A stretch of 64,000 nucleotides of DNA from positions 62,001 to 126,000 of the forward strand of contig NZ_LQPZ01000006.1 of the NCBI RefSeq assembly GCF_002102395.1, given 5' to 3'. How positions within the stretch are numbered: position 1 is the stretch's first letter; every line of letters starts with the position of its first letter. The notes beneath the pieces were generated by a model, which had not been told where the DNA came from, did not search any database, and saw only the letters and a program-made list of their open reading frames with translations. The position numbers and the translations under genes were made by a program. This document shows, piece after piece, positions 51,126-62,740 of the stretch. Source of the stretch: Mycolicibacillus trivialis (GTDB lineage: Bacteria > Actinomycetota > Actinomycetes > Mycobacteriales > Mycobacteriaceae).

Positions 51126-51203
51126 GCGGGCGCGGGCCGGGCCGGACACGGCCCGGCACGGGGCGCGACAAAACCTCCCAGCGCGGGCGCGGGCCGGGCC
51201 GGA
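51126..51203. repeat. Pair of 21-bp direct repeats upstream of gatC
   Basis: An identical 21-bp GC-only segment ending in CCGGGCCGGA occurs at 51126-51146 and 51183-51203. They lie between the divergent gatC and ACT-domain genes. Confidence 0.6.
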
Positions 51204-51245
51204 GAGACCCCGGCCGGCAACCCGCGCTGTGCGAGAGTTGACGGT

Positions 51246-51905
51246 GTGACGACGTTTCTGATGCGGGTGCAGCTGCCCGACCGGCCCGGGTCCCTGGGGT
51301 CGCTGGCGGTGGCGCTGGGCGCGGTCGGCGTCGACATCCTGTCGCTCGACGTCCTGGAGCGCAGCGCGGGCAGCGCGGTGGACGACCTGGTGGTGGAGTT
51401 GCCGGCCGGTGGCATGCCCGACCGGCTGATCAGCGCCGCCGAGGCGCTGCCCGGCGTGCGGGTGGACAGCGTGCGTCCGCACACCGGCATGCTGGACGCG
51501 CACCGCGAACTCGAGCTCATCGACCACATCGCCGCCGCAGGCGGGCGCGCGGGCAAGCTGCAGGTGCTCGTCGACGGTGCGCCGCGGGTGCTGCGCGCCG
51601 GCTGGTGCGCGGTGGTGCAGGGCTCCGACGACGGAGTGACCCGGCTCGCGGGCAGCGGCAGCGCGCCGGAGACCCAGGTGCGGGTGGCGCCGTGGCTGCC
51701 GCTGCACCGGCCCACCACGTTGGACCTCGAGGCGGATTGGGTGCCCGAGGTCTGGCGGGAGCTCGACACCGCGCTGGCCGCCGCCCCGCTGGGCGACCCG
51801 CGCACCGCGATCGTGCTGGGCCGGCCCGGCGGGCCGGGTTTCCGGGCCTCGGAGGTGGCGCGGCTGGGCTATCTGGCCGGGATCGTCGCCACCTTGCTGC
51901 GCTGA
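51246..51905 (+). CDS. ACT-domain amino-acid-binding protein
   Basis: The 219-residue protein starts with an ACT domain ([19 protein letters not shown], residues 6-24, then LSLDVLER), the fold that binds amino acids for regulation. The rest has no clear catalytic motif. It corresponds to Rv3013. GTG at 51246 is the likely start; another GTG overlaps it out of frame. It is divergent from gatCA and convergent with the next gene. Confidence 0.83.
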   Translation: MTTFLMRVQLPDRPGSLGSLAVALGAVGVDILSLDVLERSAGSAVDDLVVELPAGGMPDRLISAAEALPGVRVDSVRPHTGMLDAHRELELIDHIAAAGGRAGKLQVLVDGAPRVLRAGWCAVVQGSDDGVTRLAGSGSAPETQVRVAPWLPLHRPTTLDLEADWVPEVWRELDTALAAAPLGDPRTAIVLGRPGGPGFRASEVARLGYLAGIVATLLR

Positions 51906-51950
51906 GCGACCTGCGCTGAGCGACCGCGCCGAGCCGCCCGCGCAGAGCGA

Positions 51951-53075
51951 TCAGCTCAGCGTGGCGGTCGGCGGACTGGTCGACACGTCGGCCTTGCCGT
52001 AGATCGTGGTGGACACCGTGCCGGTGACGTCGCCGCCATCGCGTTTCTTGGCCTTCAGCGGCCAGTCCACCGTGCCGTCGAAGCGCACCGACATGTCGTA
52101 CTGGCTGAAGCTGTCCAGCTTGAGCGGGCTGAGGTCGGGCATGCCCCACTCGACGGTGTTCTCGGCCGCCTCGCTGCGGCTGACCCGTTGCGGGCAGTTC
52201 GGCGGCGAGAGCGCACGCGACTTGTTGCACTCGGTGATTGCCGCCTTGATCGCGGTCATCACCCCCTGCCTGCCCTGGTCGCTCAGGTCGAACTCGACGT
52301 TCAGCGAACTGAACGACGCGTAGCTGAACCCGTTGAGCAACATCGGTTCCGAGTCGACCTTGAGGTTCTTGTTGGTGCTGGCCAGGTCCAGCCAGCCCGG
52401 GAAGACGTACGCGGCCGAGTCCACCGGCTTGCCGAACAGGGTCAGCGTCTCCATCGGGGTGTCGCGGGTGCGGGTGGGCGGCTCGATCTTGATCGCGGCC
52501 TGCTTGAGCTTCCACTGCTTGTCGGACCGCTCCATCTGGATCGTCTCGTCGGAGACCTTGTCGCCGAACTTCACCCGCACGTGCACGCTGGCCATGCTGA
52601 TGAAGCTGGCGGCGTCGTCGCTGAGGATCTGGATGTCGCTGATCGGCATCTTCTCGATCTGCTTCTTGAGGATCTCGTCGGTGAGCAGGTCGGTGGAGCC
52701 GGGCTGGTCGAGGCCGTAGGACAGCGCGGCTTCGGCGTCGCCGCGGCTCAGCGCCTCCAGGTAGCCGGTCAGCGCCTCGCCTGGGGTGCCGTCCTTGCCG
52801 CCGCCACCGCCCAGCGTGACCACCGCGATCACCGCGGCCACCAGCACGACGACGCCGGTGATCGCCAGGCCGATGAACAGCGGTTTGCGGTTGCGGCTCG
52901 GTGGCGGTCCACCCTGCCACGGCGCGGCACCGGCCGGCGGGTAGCCCGGCGGGGGCGGGTAGCCGGGCTGGTACCCCGGCTGGGGCTGGTACCCCGGCGC
53001 GGGCTGATAGCCGGGCGGGGGGAACTGCGGGTCGCCGGGCTGGCTCCCCGGGTACCCACCGGGTCCGAACGACAT
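51951..53075 (-). CDS. Pro/Gly/Tyr/Gln-rich anchored protein of unknown function
   Basis: The 374-residue protein begins with about 62 residues of repeats such as PGYQPAPGYQPQ, then a membrane segment (about residues 66-88), a glycine run and an external domain with DAEAALSYG and a second part containing NGFSYASFSSL and CNKSRALSPPNC. The first external part has a DUF4878-like or NTF2-like look. Two cysteines may pair. AGAGGAG is upstream of the ATG. I do not recognise the family. It lies 126 bp after ligA on the same strand. Confidence 0.72.
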   Translation of the reverse strand: MSFGPGGYPGSQPGDPQFPPPGYQPAPGYQPQPGYQPGYPPPPGYPPAGAAPWQGGPPPSRNRKPLFIGLAITGVVVLVAAVIAVVTLGGGGGKDGTPGEALTGYLEALSRGDAEAALSYGLDQPGSTDLLTDEILKKQIEKMPISDIQILSDDAASFISMASVHVRVKFGDKVSDETIQMERSDKQWKLKQAAIKIEPPTRTRDTPMETLTLFGKPVDSAAYVFPGWLDLASTNKNLKVDSEPMLLNGFSYASFSSLNVEFDLSDQGRQGVMTAIKAAITECNKSRALSPPNCPQRVSRSEAAENTVEWGMPDLSPLKLDSFSQYDMSVRFDGTVDWPLKAKKRDGGDVTGTVSTTIYGKADVSTSPPTATLS

Positions 53076-53201
53076 GGGGCTCCTCTCACCGCGGAGCGCC
53101 GATCACCCCCGCAAAGGTTGTCGCCGCCCGCCGGGCCGGGCGGGCCGCGCTCAGTTTAACCAGGCCACGACCACCGGCCGCACGGTGTTTTCCCGGTGTG
53201 C

Positions 53202-56311
<3,110 letters not shown>

Positions 56312-56315
56312 CGGC

Positions 56316-57362
56316 TCACCGTAGCGGCGCGGCGGATCCCCGCATGCGGCGGGCGATCTCGCCGTAACGTTCGAAACGGTCCAGGTCGCCGCCGTGGTGC
56401 AGCCCCAGCGCGTTGTAGAGCACCAGCCGCTCGGTGAGACCGTCGTACTTCGCGGTGAGCGCGTCGGCCAGCCCGTCCCAGGTGGCCTCGGTGGCGAACA
56501 TCGCCAGGTGCTCGTCGGTGATCTGCGCGGCCATCCCGGCGATGTCGGCGGCCTTCTGCTTCTCCCGGATGCGCGCGGTGGTGCCCTCGAACCCGGCCTC
56601 GTCCCAGATGAAGGCGTAGTTGGGGGTGCTGCCGTAGAAGGCGAGGCTGGCCCGCACCAGTTCGCGTTCGGCGTGGCGTTCGGCGTCGTCGTCACCGACG
56701 ATGGTCAGCGCGGGCACGGTCACCGCGACGTCGGCCGGGTCGCGGCCGGCTTTGGCCGCCCCGGCGGCGACGTTGGGCAGCACGTGGCGGCGCAGATAGC
56801 CGGGGTCGCCCAGCGGGTGGACGTGCACGCCGTCGGCGACCTCGCCGGCCATCCGCAGCATCCACAGGTTGACCGCTGCCGCATCGACTTTCGGGTCGGG
56901 AACGTCGATCGGGCCCGGGCTCCACTGCGGGGTGATGAAGTCCAGCTCGTAGAACTCGCCGAAATAGTCCAGCTCACCGGTGCGAAACGCCGTGAAGCAG
57001 GCCTTGACCGCCTTGATGTAGTCCCGCAGCCGCGGCCCGGGCGGGTCGAACGCGGCGCCGTAGCGGCGCTCCACATGCCTGCGGACCTGGGTGCCCAGCC
57101 CGAGCCGGAAGTCACCGCCGGTGGCCTGCTGCAACTCCCAGGCGCTGACTGCGGTCACGAACGGGCTGCGCGGGAAGGCCACCGCCACCCCGGTGGACAG
57201 CGCCAGGCCGGGCGCGGCCTGGGAGGCGACCGCGGCACCCAGATAGGCGGTGCGCCCGCCCTCGGTGAACAGCAGCCCGGCGAAGCCGGCCGCCTGGGCG
57301 CGGCGGGCCAGCTCCGCAGTGCCGGCCAGTGGACCGGGGATCACCATCGCCTCGACGTGCAT
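56316..57362 (-). CDS. Luciferase-like (LLM-class) F420-dependent-type oxidoreductase
   Basis: The 348-residue protein has the LLM barrel pattern: AELARRAQAAGFAGLLFTE, ALSTGVAVAFPRSPF, DFRLGLGTQ and ADGVHVHPL. Such enzymes use F420 or FMN; in mycobacteria F420 is the usual cofactor, and fbiD is in this window. ATG at 57362 lies seven bases from a TACGGT element. It takes the place of the M. tuberculosis lpqA/esxQ/esxR/esxS/PPE block between Rv3015c and mnmA. The substrate is unknown. Confidence 0.85.
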   Translation of the reverse strand: MHVEAMVIPGPLAGTAELARRAQAAGFAGLLFTEGGRTAYLGAAVASQAAPGLALSTGVAVAFPRSPFVTAVSAWELQQATGGDFRLGLGTQVRRHVERRYGAAFDPPGPRLRDYIKAVKACFTAFRTGELDYFGEFYELDFITPQWSPGPIDVPDPKVDAAAVNLWMLRMAGEVADGVHVHPLGDPGYLRRHVLPNVAAGAAKAGRDPADVAVTVPALTIVGDDDAERHAERELVRASLAFYGSTPNYAFIWDEAGFEGTTARIREKQKAADIAGMAAQITDEHLAMFATEATWDGLADALTAKYDGLTERLVLYNALGLHHGGDLDRFERYGEIARRMRGSAAPLR

Positions 57363-57369
57363 GGGCCCC

Positions 57370-57375
57370 ACCGTA
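57370..57375 (-). promoter_or_regulatory. -10 element of the LLM/MetE-like/ligA group
   Basis: Minus-strand TACGGT is followed by seven bases and the ATG at 57362. Confidence 0.45.
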
Positions 57376-57392
57376 GCCAGCCGCGACGTGGT

Positions 57393-58466
57393 TCACGCCG
57401 TGTCGGCGATGGTTGCGCTGGCGATCACTTCGTCGCCGGCCGGGTCGGGCAGGTAGCAGGCCAGGGTCTGCCCCCGGGCCACGCCGCGCAGCGGGGCGCG
57501 CAGGGTCACCTCGAGGCGCTCCCCCGCGGGCCGGGCGATGGCGGGCACGGTCTCGCCGTGGGCGCGTACCTGCACCTCGCAGTCGACGGGCTCGGTGAAG
57601 GCGGTGCCGGCGGTGTAGACCGGGTCGGCGCCGGTGAGCGCCCAGACGTCGAGGTCTTCCACCGAGCCGACGGTGACGGTGCCGGTGGCGGCGTCGATCG
57701 CGGTGACGTAGCGCGGTTTGCCGTCCGCGCCCGGACCTGAAATACCCAGTCCCTTGCGCTGCCCGATGGTGAAGCCGTGCACGCCGTCGTGGTGGGCCAG
57801 GACGGTGCCGTCGGCGTCGACGACGCTGCCGCGCCGCACGCCGATGTTCATCCCGAGGAAGGCCTGGGTGTCGCCGGACGGGATGAAGCAGATGTCGTGG
57901 CTGTCGGGTTTGTCGGCGACGGCCAAGCCCCGGCGTTCGGCTTCGGCCCGGATCTGCGGTTTGGGCGTGTCGCCGACCGGGAACGCGGCGTGGCGCAGTT
58001 GTTCGGCGGTGAGCACGGCCAGCACGTAGGACTGGTCCTTGTCGGCGTCGACGGCGCGGCGCAGCCTGCCGTCGACCAGCCGCGCGTAGTGGCCGGTGGC
58101 GACGGTGTCGAAGCCCAGCGCCAGCGCGCGGGCGGCCACGGCGGAGAACTTGATCTCCTCGTTGCAGCGCACGCACGGGTTGGGGGTCTCGCCACGGGCG
58201 TAGGACTCGATGAAGTCGTCGATCACGGTCTCTTTGAACTTCTCCGCGAAATCCCAGACGTAGAACGGGATTCCGAGGATGTCGGCGACCCGGCGGGCGT
58301 CGTCGGCGTCCTCTTTGGAGCAGCAGCCCCGCGATCCGCTGCGCAGGGTGCCGGGCGCGCTCGACAACGCCAGGTGCACCCCGGTGACGTCGTGGCCGGC
58401 GTCGACCATGCGGGCGGCGGCGACCGAGGAGTCCACGCCGCCGCTCATCGCTGCGAGCACCTTCAT
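57393..58466 (-). CDS. mnmA: tRNA 2-thiouridylase MnmA (TrmU)
   Basis: MnmA adds sulfur to U34 of Lys, Glu and Gln tRNAs. The 357-residue protein has the PP-loop [12 protein letters not shown], a first cysteine in NPCVRCNE and the second in DICFIPSGD. The ATG overlaps the iscS stop as ATGA; IscS is its sulfur donor, so the coupling makes sense. It corresponds to Rv3024c. Confidence 0.96.
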   Translation of the reverse strand: MKVLAAMSGGVDSSVAAARMVDAGHDVTGVHLALSSAPGTLRSGSRGCCSKEDADDARRVADILGIPFYVWDFAEKFKETVIDDFIESYARGETPNPCVRCNEEIKFSAVAARALALGFDTVATGHYARLVDGRLRRAVDADKDQSYVLAVLTAEQLRHAAFPVGDTPKPQIRAEAERRGLAVADKPDSHDICFIPSGDTQAFLGMNIGVRRGSVVDADGTVLAHHDGVHGFTIGQRKGLGISGPGADGKPRYVTAIDAATGTVTVGSVEDLDVWALTGADPVYTAGTAFTEPVDCEVQVRAHGETVPAIARPAGERLEVTLRAPLRGVARGQTLACYLPDPAGDEVIASATIADTA

Positions 58467-59641
58467 CGGATCAGCCCCGCGCTGGCCAGCGCCGCCTGCC
58501 GGGCCCGCTCCACCGCGGCAGGCAGCACCCGCAGGGCGGTGTCCACATCCTCGTCGACGCTGGTGTGACCCAACGACAACCGCAGCGACCCGCGCGCACC
58601 GGCCGGGTCCACGCCCATCGCGGTGAGCACATGCGAGGCGCGGGCCACCCCCGCGGTGCAGGCCGACCCGGTGGAGCATTCGATCCCGTTGGCGTCCAGC
58701 AGCATCAGCAGCGAGTCGCCCTCACAGCCGCGGAAGGTGAAGTGGGCGTTGCCCGGCAGCCGCGGTGTGCGGGGACCGTTGAGGACGGTGTCGGGGATGG
58801 CGTCCAGCACCCCGTCGATGAGGCGGTCGCGCAGCCCGGTCAGCCGGGCACTGTTGTCGGCAAGGCCGGCCACGGCGATGTCCAAAGCGGTGGCCATCCC
58901 GGCAGCGCCCGCCGCGTTCGGGGTGCCGGAGCGTACGTCGCGTTCCTGCCCGCCGCCGTGCAGCAGCGGCACACATGCCACGTCGCGGCGTAGCAGCAGT
59001 GCGCCGACACCGGGCGGGCCGCCGAACTTGTGGGCGGTCACGCTCATCGCCGAGAGCGCGGTCGCACCGAAGGACACCGGCAACTGCCCGATCGCCTGCA
59101 CCGCGTCGCTGTGGAGGGGCACCCCGAATTCCGCGGTGACCTCGGCCAGCTCCTCGATCGGCAGCACGGTGCCGACCTCGTTGTTGGCCCACATGATCGA
59201 GACCAGCGCGACATCGTCGCTGCCCTGCAGCGCCTCCCGCAGCGCCGCCGGACTGACCGATCCGTCGGCGGCGGTGGGCAGAACGGTCACCTCGGCACCC
59301 TGGTGGTCGGCCAGCCAGGTGACGGCGTCGAGCACGGCGTGATGTTCCACCGCGGTGGTGACGATGCGGCGGCGGCGCGGGTCGGCGGTGCGCCGTGCCC
59401 AGTAGATGCCCTTGACCGCGAGGTTGTCGCTTTCGGTGCCGCCCGCGGTGAACAGCACTTCGGAGGGGCGCGCACCCAGGGCGGCGGCGACGCTCTCCCG
59501 CGACTCCTCCATCACCCGCCGCGCCGAGCGTCCGGCGGTGTGCAGGGAGGCGGCGTTGCCGACGGTGGCCAAGATAGCGGTCATCGCCTCGATGGCCTGC
59601 GGGTACATCGGGGTGGTGGCGGCGTGGTCCAGATACACCAT
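58463..59641 (-). CDS. iscS: Cysteine desulfurase IscS
   Basis: IscS releases sulfur from cysteine for Fe-S clusters and tRNA thiolation. The 392-residue PLP enzyme has YLDHAATTP at its start, the Schiff-base Lys205 in [10 protein letters not shown] and the active Cys in STGSACTAG near residue 325. It corresponds to Rv3025c. The ATG is preceded by TAGTCT nine bases upstream. The 302-bp stretch upstream holds a hairpin and no gene I can support; M. tuberculosis has two further genes (Rv3026c, Rv3027c) there. Confidence 0.96.
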   Translation of the reverse strand: MVYLDHAATTPMYPQAIEAMTAILATVGNAASLHTAGRSARRVMEESRESVAAALGARPSEVLFTAGGTESDNLAVKGIYWARRTADPRRRRIVTTAVEHHAVLDAVTWLADHQGAEVTVLPTAADGSVSPAALREALQGSDDVALVSIMWANNEVGTVLPIEELAEVTAEFGVPLHSDAVQAIGQLPVSFGATALSAMSVTAHKFGGPPGVGALLLRRDVACVPLLHGGGQERDVRSGTPNAAGAAGMATALDIAVAGLADNSARLTGLRDRLIDGVLDAIPDTVLNGPRTPRLPGNAHFTFRGCEGDSLLMLLDANGIECSTGSACTAGVARASHVLTAMGVDPAGARGSLRLSLGHTSVDEDVDTALRVLPAAVERARQAALASAGLIR

Positions 59642-59885
59642 GACCCGCCCAGACTACCGGCGGGCGCCCCGCGGCGGCGCGCCCGGCCACCCAGCACCAC
59701 TCAACTGGCCGCTGCCTTCCCCGCCGGGGCGCCGTAGCCCTGAGATCGACACGTCAGCGGCGCGATAGCCCCGTTTTCGGCCACTTTTCTGCGTTTGGAC
59801 GTCGTTTTCAGGGCCGACAGGGGGGCGGCGCCGCCGGCGGCGCGGAAAACGCCCGGTCCGGCCGTGCCGGGCCGCCCCCGGCACG

Positions 59886-59923
59886 CGAGAGGCCCCGTCA
59901 CGCGGGCGTGACGGGGCCTCTCG
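59886..59923. terminator. Perfect 17-bp hairpin downstream of etfA
   Basis: Arms 59886-59902 and 59907-59923 pair without a mismatch around a CGGG loop. The hairpin begins 20 bp after the etfA stop on the minus strand. No U-tract follows. Confidence 0.82.
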
Positions 59924-59943
59924 GCTGCTCGTGGAAGAAGCGG

Positions 59944-60900
59944 TCAGCCCTTGCGGGACTTGATCGCCTCGGTCAGCTGCGGGGCGACGTTGAACAGGTC
60001 GCCCACGATGCCGTAGTCGGCGATCTCGAAGATCGGCGCCTCTTCGTCCTTGTTGACCACCACGATGGTCTTGGACGTCTGCATGCCGGCCCGGTGCTGG
60101 ATCGCGCCGGAGATGCCCAACGCGATGTACAGCTGCGGCGACACGGTCTTACCGGTCTGACCGATCTGGAACTGGCCCGGGTAGTAGCCCGAGTCCACCG
60201 CCGCGCGCGAGGCGCCCACCGCGGCGCCCAGCGAGTCGGCGAGCTCCTCGACGACGCTGAAATTGTCGGCGCTGCCCACGCCGCGGCCACCGGCCACCAC
60301 GACGGAGGCCTCGGTCAGCTCCGGGCGGTCGCCGGCCTCGACCGGGTCCGCGGAGGTGACCTTGGTGTCGTTCTCCTCCGCACCGGGAACCTCGACGGTC
60401 ACCTGCTCGCCGGCACCGTCGGCGGCCTCGGCCTCGATCGAGCCGGGGCGCACGGTGATGACCGGGGTGTCCCCGTTGGCCTGCGCCTCGACGGTGAACG
60501 CGCCACCGAAGATGGAGTGCACGCCCTTGCCGCCCTCCTGCACGTCGACCACGTCGACCAGCAGGCCCGAGCCGATCCGGGCGGCCAGCCGCCCGGCGAT
60601 CTCGCGGCCGTCGATGCTGGCGGCCAGCAGCACGGCCGCCGGGGACGCCGACTCGACCAGCTCGGCCAGCACGTTGACCTGCGGGGTGATCAGATACTGG
60701 CCGACCACGTCGGACTCGGCCACGTAGATCTTGGCCGCGCCGGCCGCTTTCAGACCGTCGACCAGCGGCTCGGCGGTGCCGGACCCACCGATCACGACGG
60801 CGGACGGCTCACCCAGCCGGCGGGCGGCGGTGAGCAGTTCGGAGGTGACCTTCTTCAGGGCACCGTCGGTGTGCTCGACGAGCACCAGTACTTCAGCCAT
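59944..60900 (-). CDS. etfA: Electron transfer flavoprotein alpha subunit
   Basis: EtfA (FixB) carries FAD and passes electrons from acyl-CoA dehydrogenases. The 318-residue protein ends with the FAD domain ([47 protein letters not shown]). AGGGAAGAG precedes the ATG. It follows etfB by 32 bp. It corresponds to Rv3028c. Confidence 0.97.
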   Translation of the reverse strand: MAEVLVLVEHTDGALKKVTSELLTAARRLGEPSAVVIGGSGTAEPLVDGLKAAGAAKIYVAESDVVGQYLITPQVNVLAELVESASPAAVLLAASIDGREIAGRLAARIGSGLLVDVVDVQEGGKGVHSIFGGAFTVEAQANGDTPVITVRPGSIEAEAADGAGEQVTVEVPGAEENDTKVTSADPVEAGDRPELTEASVVVAGGRGVGSADNFSVVEELADSLGAAVGASRAAVDSGYYPGQFQIGQTGKTVSPQLYIALGISGAIQHRAGMQTSKTIVVVNKDEEAPIFEIADYGIVGDLFNVAPQLTEAIKSRKG

Positions 60901-60932
60901 GTTGTCTCTTCCCTAAACCAGTCTGGACGTCT

Positions 60933-61724
60933 CTAAATGAGTTTCTGGGCAACCAGGTATTCGGCGATCTTGGTGCCGCCCTCGCCCTCGTCGGCGATCT
61001 TCTCACCGGCGGTCTTCGGCGGCTTGGGCGTCGACGCGGTCACCGTGGACCCGGCGTTGGCGAGCCCGACCTCGTCGGCCTCGACACCGATCTCGGCCAG
61101 CGAGAGCACGGTGACTTCCTTCTTCTTGGCGGCCATGATGCCCTTGAAGGACGGGAAGCGCGGCTCGTTGATCTTCTCGTTCACACTGACCACGGCGGGC
61201 AGGGCGGCCTCCAGGGCGAACACGCCCTCGTCGGTCTCCCGCTCGGCGGTGAGCTTGCCGCCCTCGATCGTGAGCTTGCGCACCTGGGTGACCTGCGGCA
61301 GGCCCAGGTACTCGGCGATGATGGCCGGCACCGCGCCGCCGACACCGTCGGTGGACTCGTTGCCCGCGATGACCAGCTCGGTGCCCTCGATGGTGCCCAG
61401 CGCCTTGGCCAGCGCCCAGGCGGTCTGGATGACGTCGGAGCCCTTCATGCCGTCGTCCTTGATGTGCACCGCCTTGTCGGCGCCCATCGACAGCGCCTTG
61501 CGGATCGCCTCGGTGGCGCGCTCGGGGCCTGCGGTGAGCACGGTGACGGTGCCCTCGGCGCCTTCCTTCTCGCGGATCAGCAGCGCTTCCTCGACGGCAC
61601 GCTCGTTGATCTCGTCGAGCACCGCGTCGGCGGCGTCCCGGTCAAGGGTGAAGTCACCGTCGCTGAGCTTGCGCTCCGACCATGTGTCAGGGACCTGTTT
61701 GATCAGGACCACGATGTTCGTCAT
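60933..61724 (-). CDS. etfB: Electron transfer flavoprotein beta subunit
   Basis: EtfB (FixA) binds AMP and partners EtfA. The 263-residue protein has VLIKQVPDTW at the start, GNESTDGVGGAVP for AMP binding, and the recognition loop LPAVVSVNEKINEPRFPSFKGI. ATG at 61724 matches the family N-terminus; AGGAGG lies about 13 bases upstream, longer than usual. It corresponds to Rv3029c. Confidence 0.97.
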   Translation of the reverse strand: MTNIVVLIKQVPDTWSERKLSDGDFTLDRDAADAVLDEINERAVEEALLIREKEGAEGTVTVLTAGPERATEAIRKALSMGADKAVHIKDDGMKGSDVIQTAWALAKALGTIEGTELVIAGNESTDGVGGAVPAIIAEYLGLPQVTQVRKLTIEGGKLTAERETDEGVFALEAALPAVVSVNEKINEPRFPSFKGIMAAKKKEVTVLSLAEIGVEADEVGLANAGSTVTASTPKPPKTAGEKIADEGEGGTKIAEYLVAQKLI

Positions 61725-61930
61725 AAGTCTGGTCTGTCCTCCTCGAACGCGTCCTGCAGCGGCGGCCACCGGACTTGGCTCACGATAATGCGGAACAACA
61801 CATCAGGTTACTCATGGGTAACTTAGCCCGTTTCGCTCGTCTACCATAACGGGTGGGTTGAAGCGTTCTCGCTGCGCGTCGAGGTGACCCGTTCGCACCC
61901 GGCTCGCCCGCCCGATAGCCTGCCTGTGCA

Positions 61931-62740
61931 ATGAGCGCATCCGCCACCGAGGGCCACGACGCCCCGCCCGCACCGGACGCCGACCCCGGGTTGGCGCTGA
62001 CCGGGGAACGAACCGTCCCCGGCCTCGCCGAGGAGAACTACTGGTTCCGTCGCCACGAGGTCGTCTACCAGCGACTCGCGCCGCGCTGCGCCGGCCGCGA
62101 CGTGCTCGAGGCCGGCAGCGGTGAGGGGTACGGCGCCGACATGCTCGCCGGGGTGGCCCACCGGGTCATCGGCGTCGACTACGACGAGAGTGCGGTGGCC
62201 CACGTGCAGGCCCGGTATCCGCGGGTGGAGATGGTGGCGGGCAATCTCGCCGAGCTGCCGCTGCCGGACGCGGCGGTCGACGTGGTGGTCAACTTCCAGG
62301 TCATCGAGCACCTGTGGGACCAGCCGGGGTTCGTCGCCGAGTGCGCACGGGTGTTGCGCCCGGGCGGGCTGCTGATGATGTCGACTCCCAACCGGATCAC
62401 CTTCTCCCCCGGCCGCGACACCCCGATCAACCCCTTCCACACCCGCGAGCTCAACGCCGCCGAGCTGACCGAACTGCTCACCGACGGCGGCTTCACGATG
62501 GAGTCGATGAGCGGGTTGTTCCACGGTCCGCGGCTGCGCGAGCTCGACGCCCGCCACGGCGGGTCGATCATCGACGCCCAGATCGCCGTGGCGGTCGCAG
62601 GCACGCCGTGGCCCGCGGAGCTGGCCGCCGACGTCGCCGGGGTGTCCACCGCCGACTTCGACCTGGTGGCCGCCGGCGCCGATGCGGACCACCACATCGA
62701 TGACAGCCTGGACCTGATCGCGATCGCGGTGCGGCCGTGA
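61931..62740 (+). CDS. SAM-dependent methyltransferase of the MGLP locus
   Basis: The 269-residue class I methyltransferase has motif I VLEAGSGEGYGADML, an acidic motif II in GVDYDESA, and the following NFQVIEHL and VLRPGGLLMMSTPN. It corresponds to Rv3030, proposed to methylate glucose units of methylglucose lipopolysaccharide, next to the branching enzyme Rv3031. A TAGCCT element lies nine bases before the ATG. The stop overlaps the next gene as GTGA. Confidence 0.88.
   Translation: MSASATEGHDAPPAPDADPGLALTGERTVPGLAEENYWFRRHEVVYQRLAPRCAGRDVLEAGSGEGYGADMLAGVAHRVIGVDYDESAVAHVQARYPRVEMVAGNLAELPLPDAAVDVVVNFQVIEHLWDQPGFVAECARVLRPGGLLMMSTPNRITFSPGRDTPINPFHTRELNAAELTELLTDGGFTMESMSGLFHGPRLRELDARHGGSIIDAQIAVAVAGTPWPAELAADVAGVSTADFDLVAAGADADHHIDDSLDLIAIAVRP

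Noticed and set aside
59642..59885. A small gene in the 302-bp gap between iscS and etfA
   Set aside because: The frames there are Arg/Gly/Pro-rich, lack ribosome sites and end in the terminator region. I see only the hairpin at 59886-59923.
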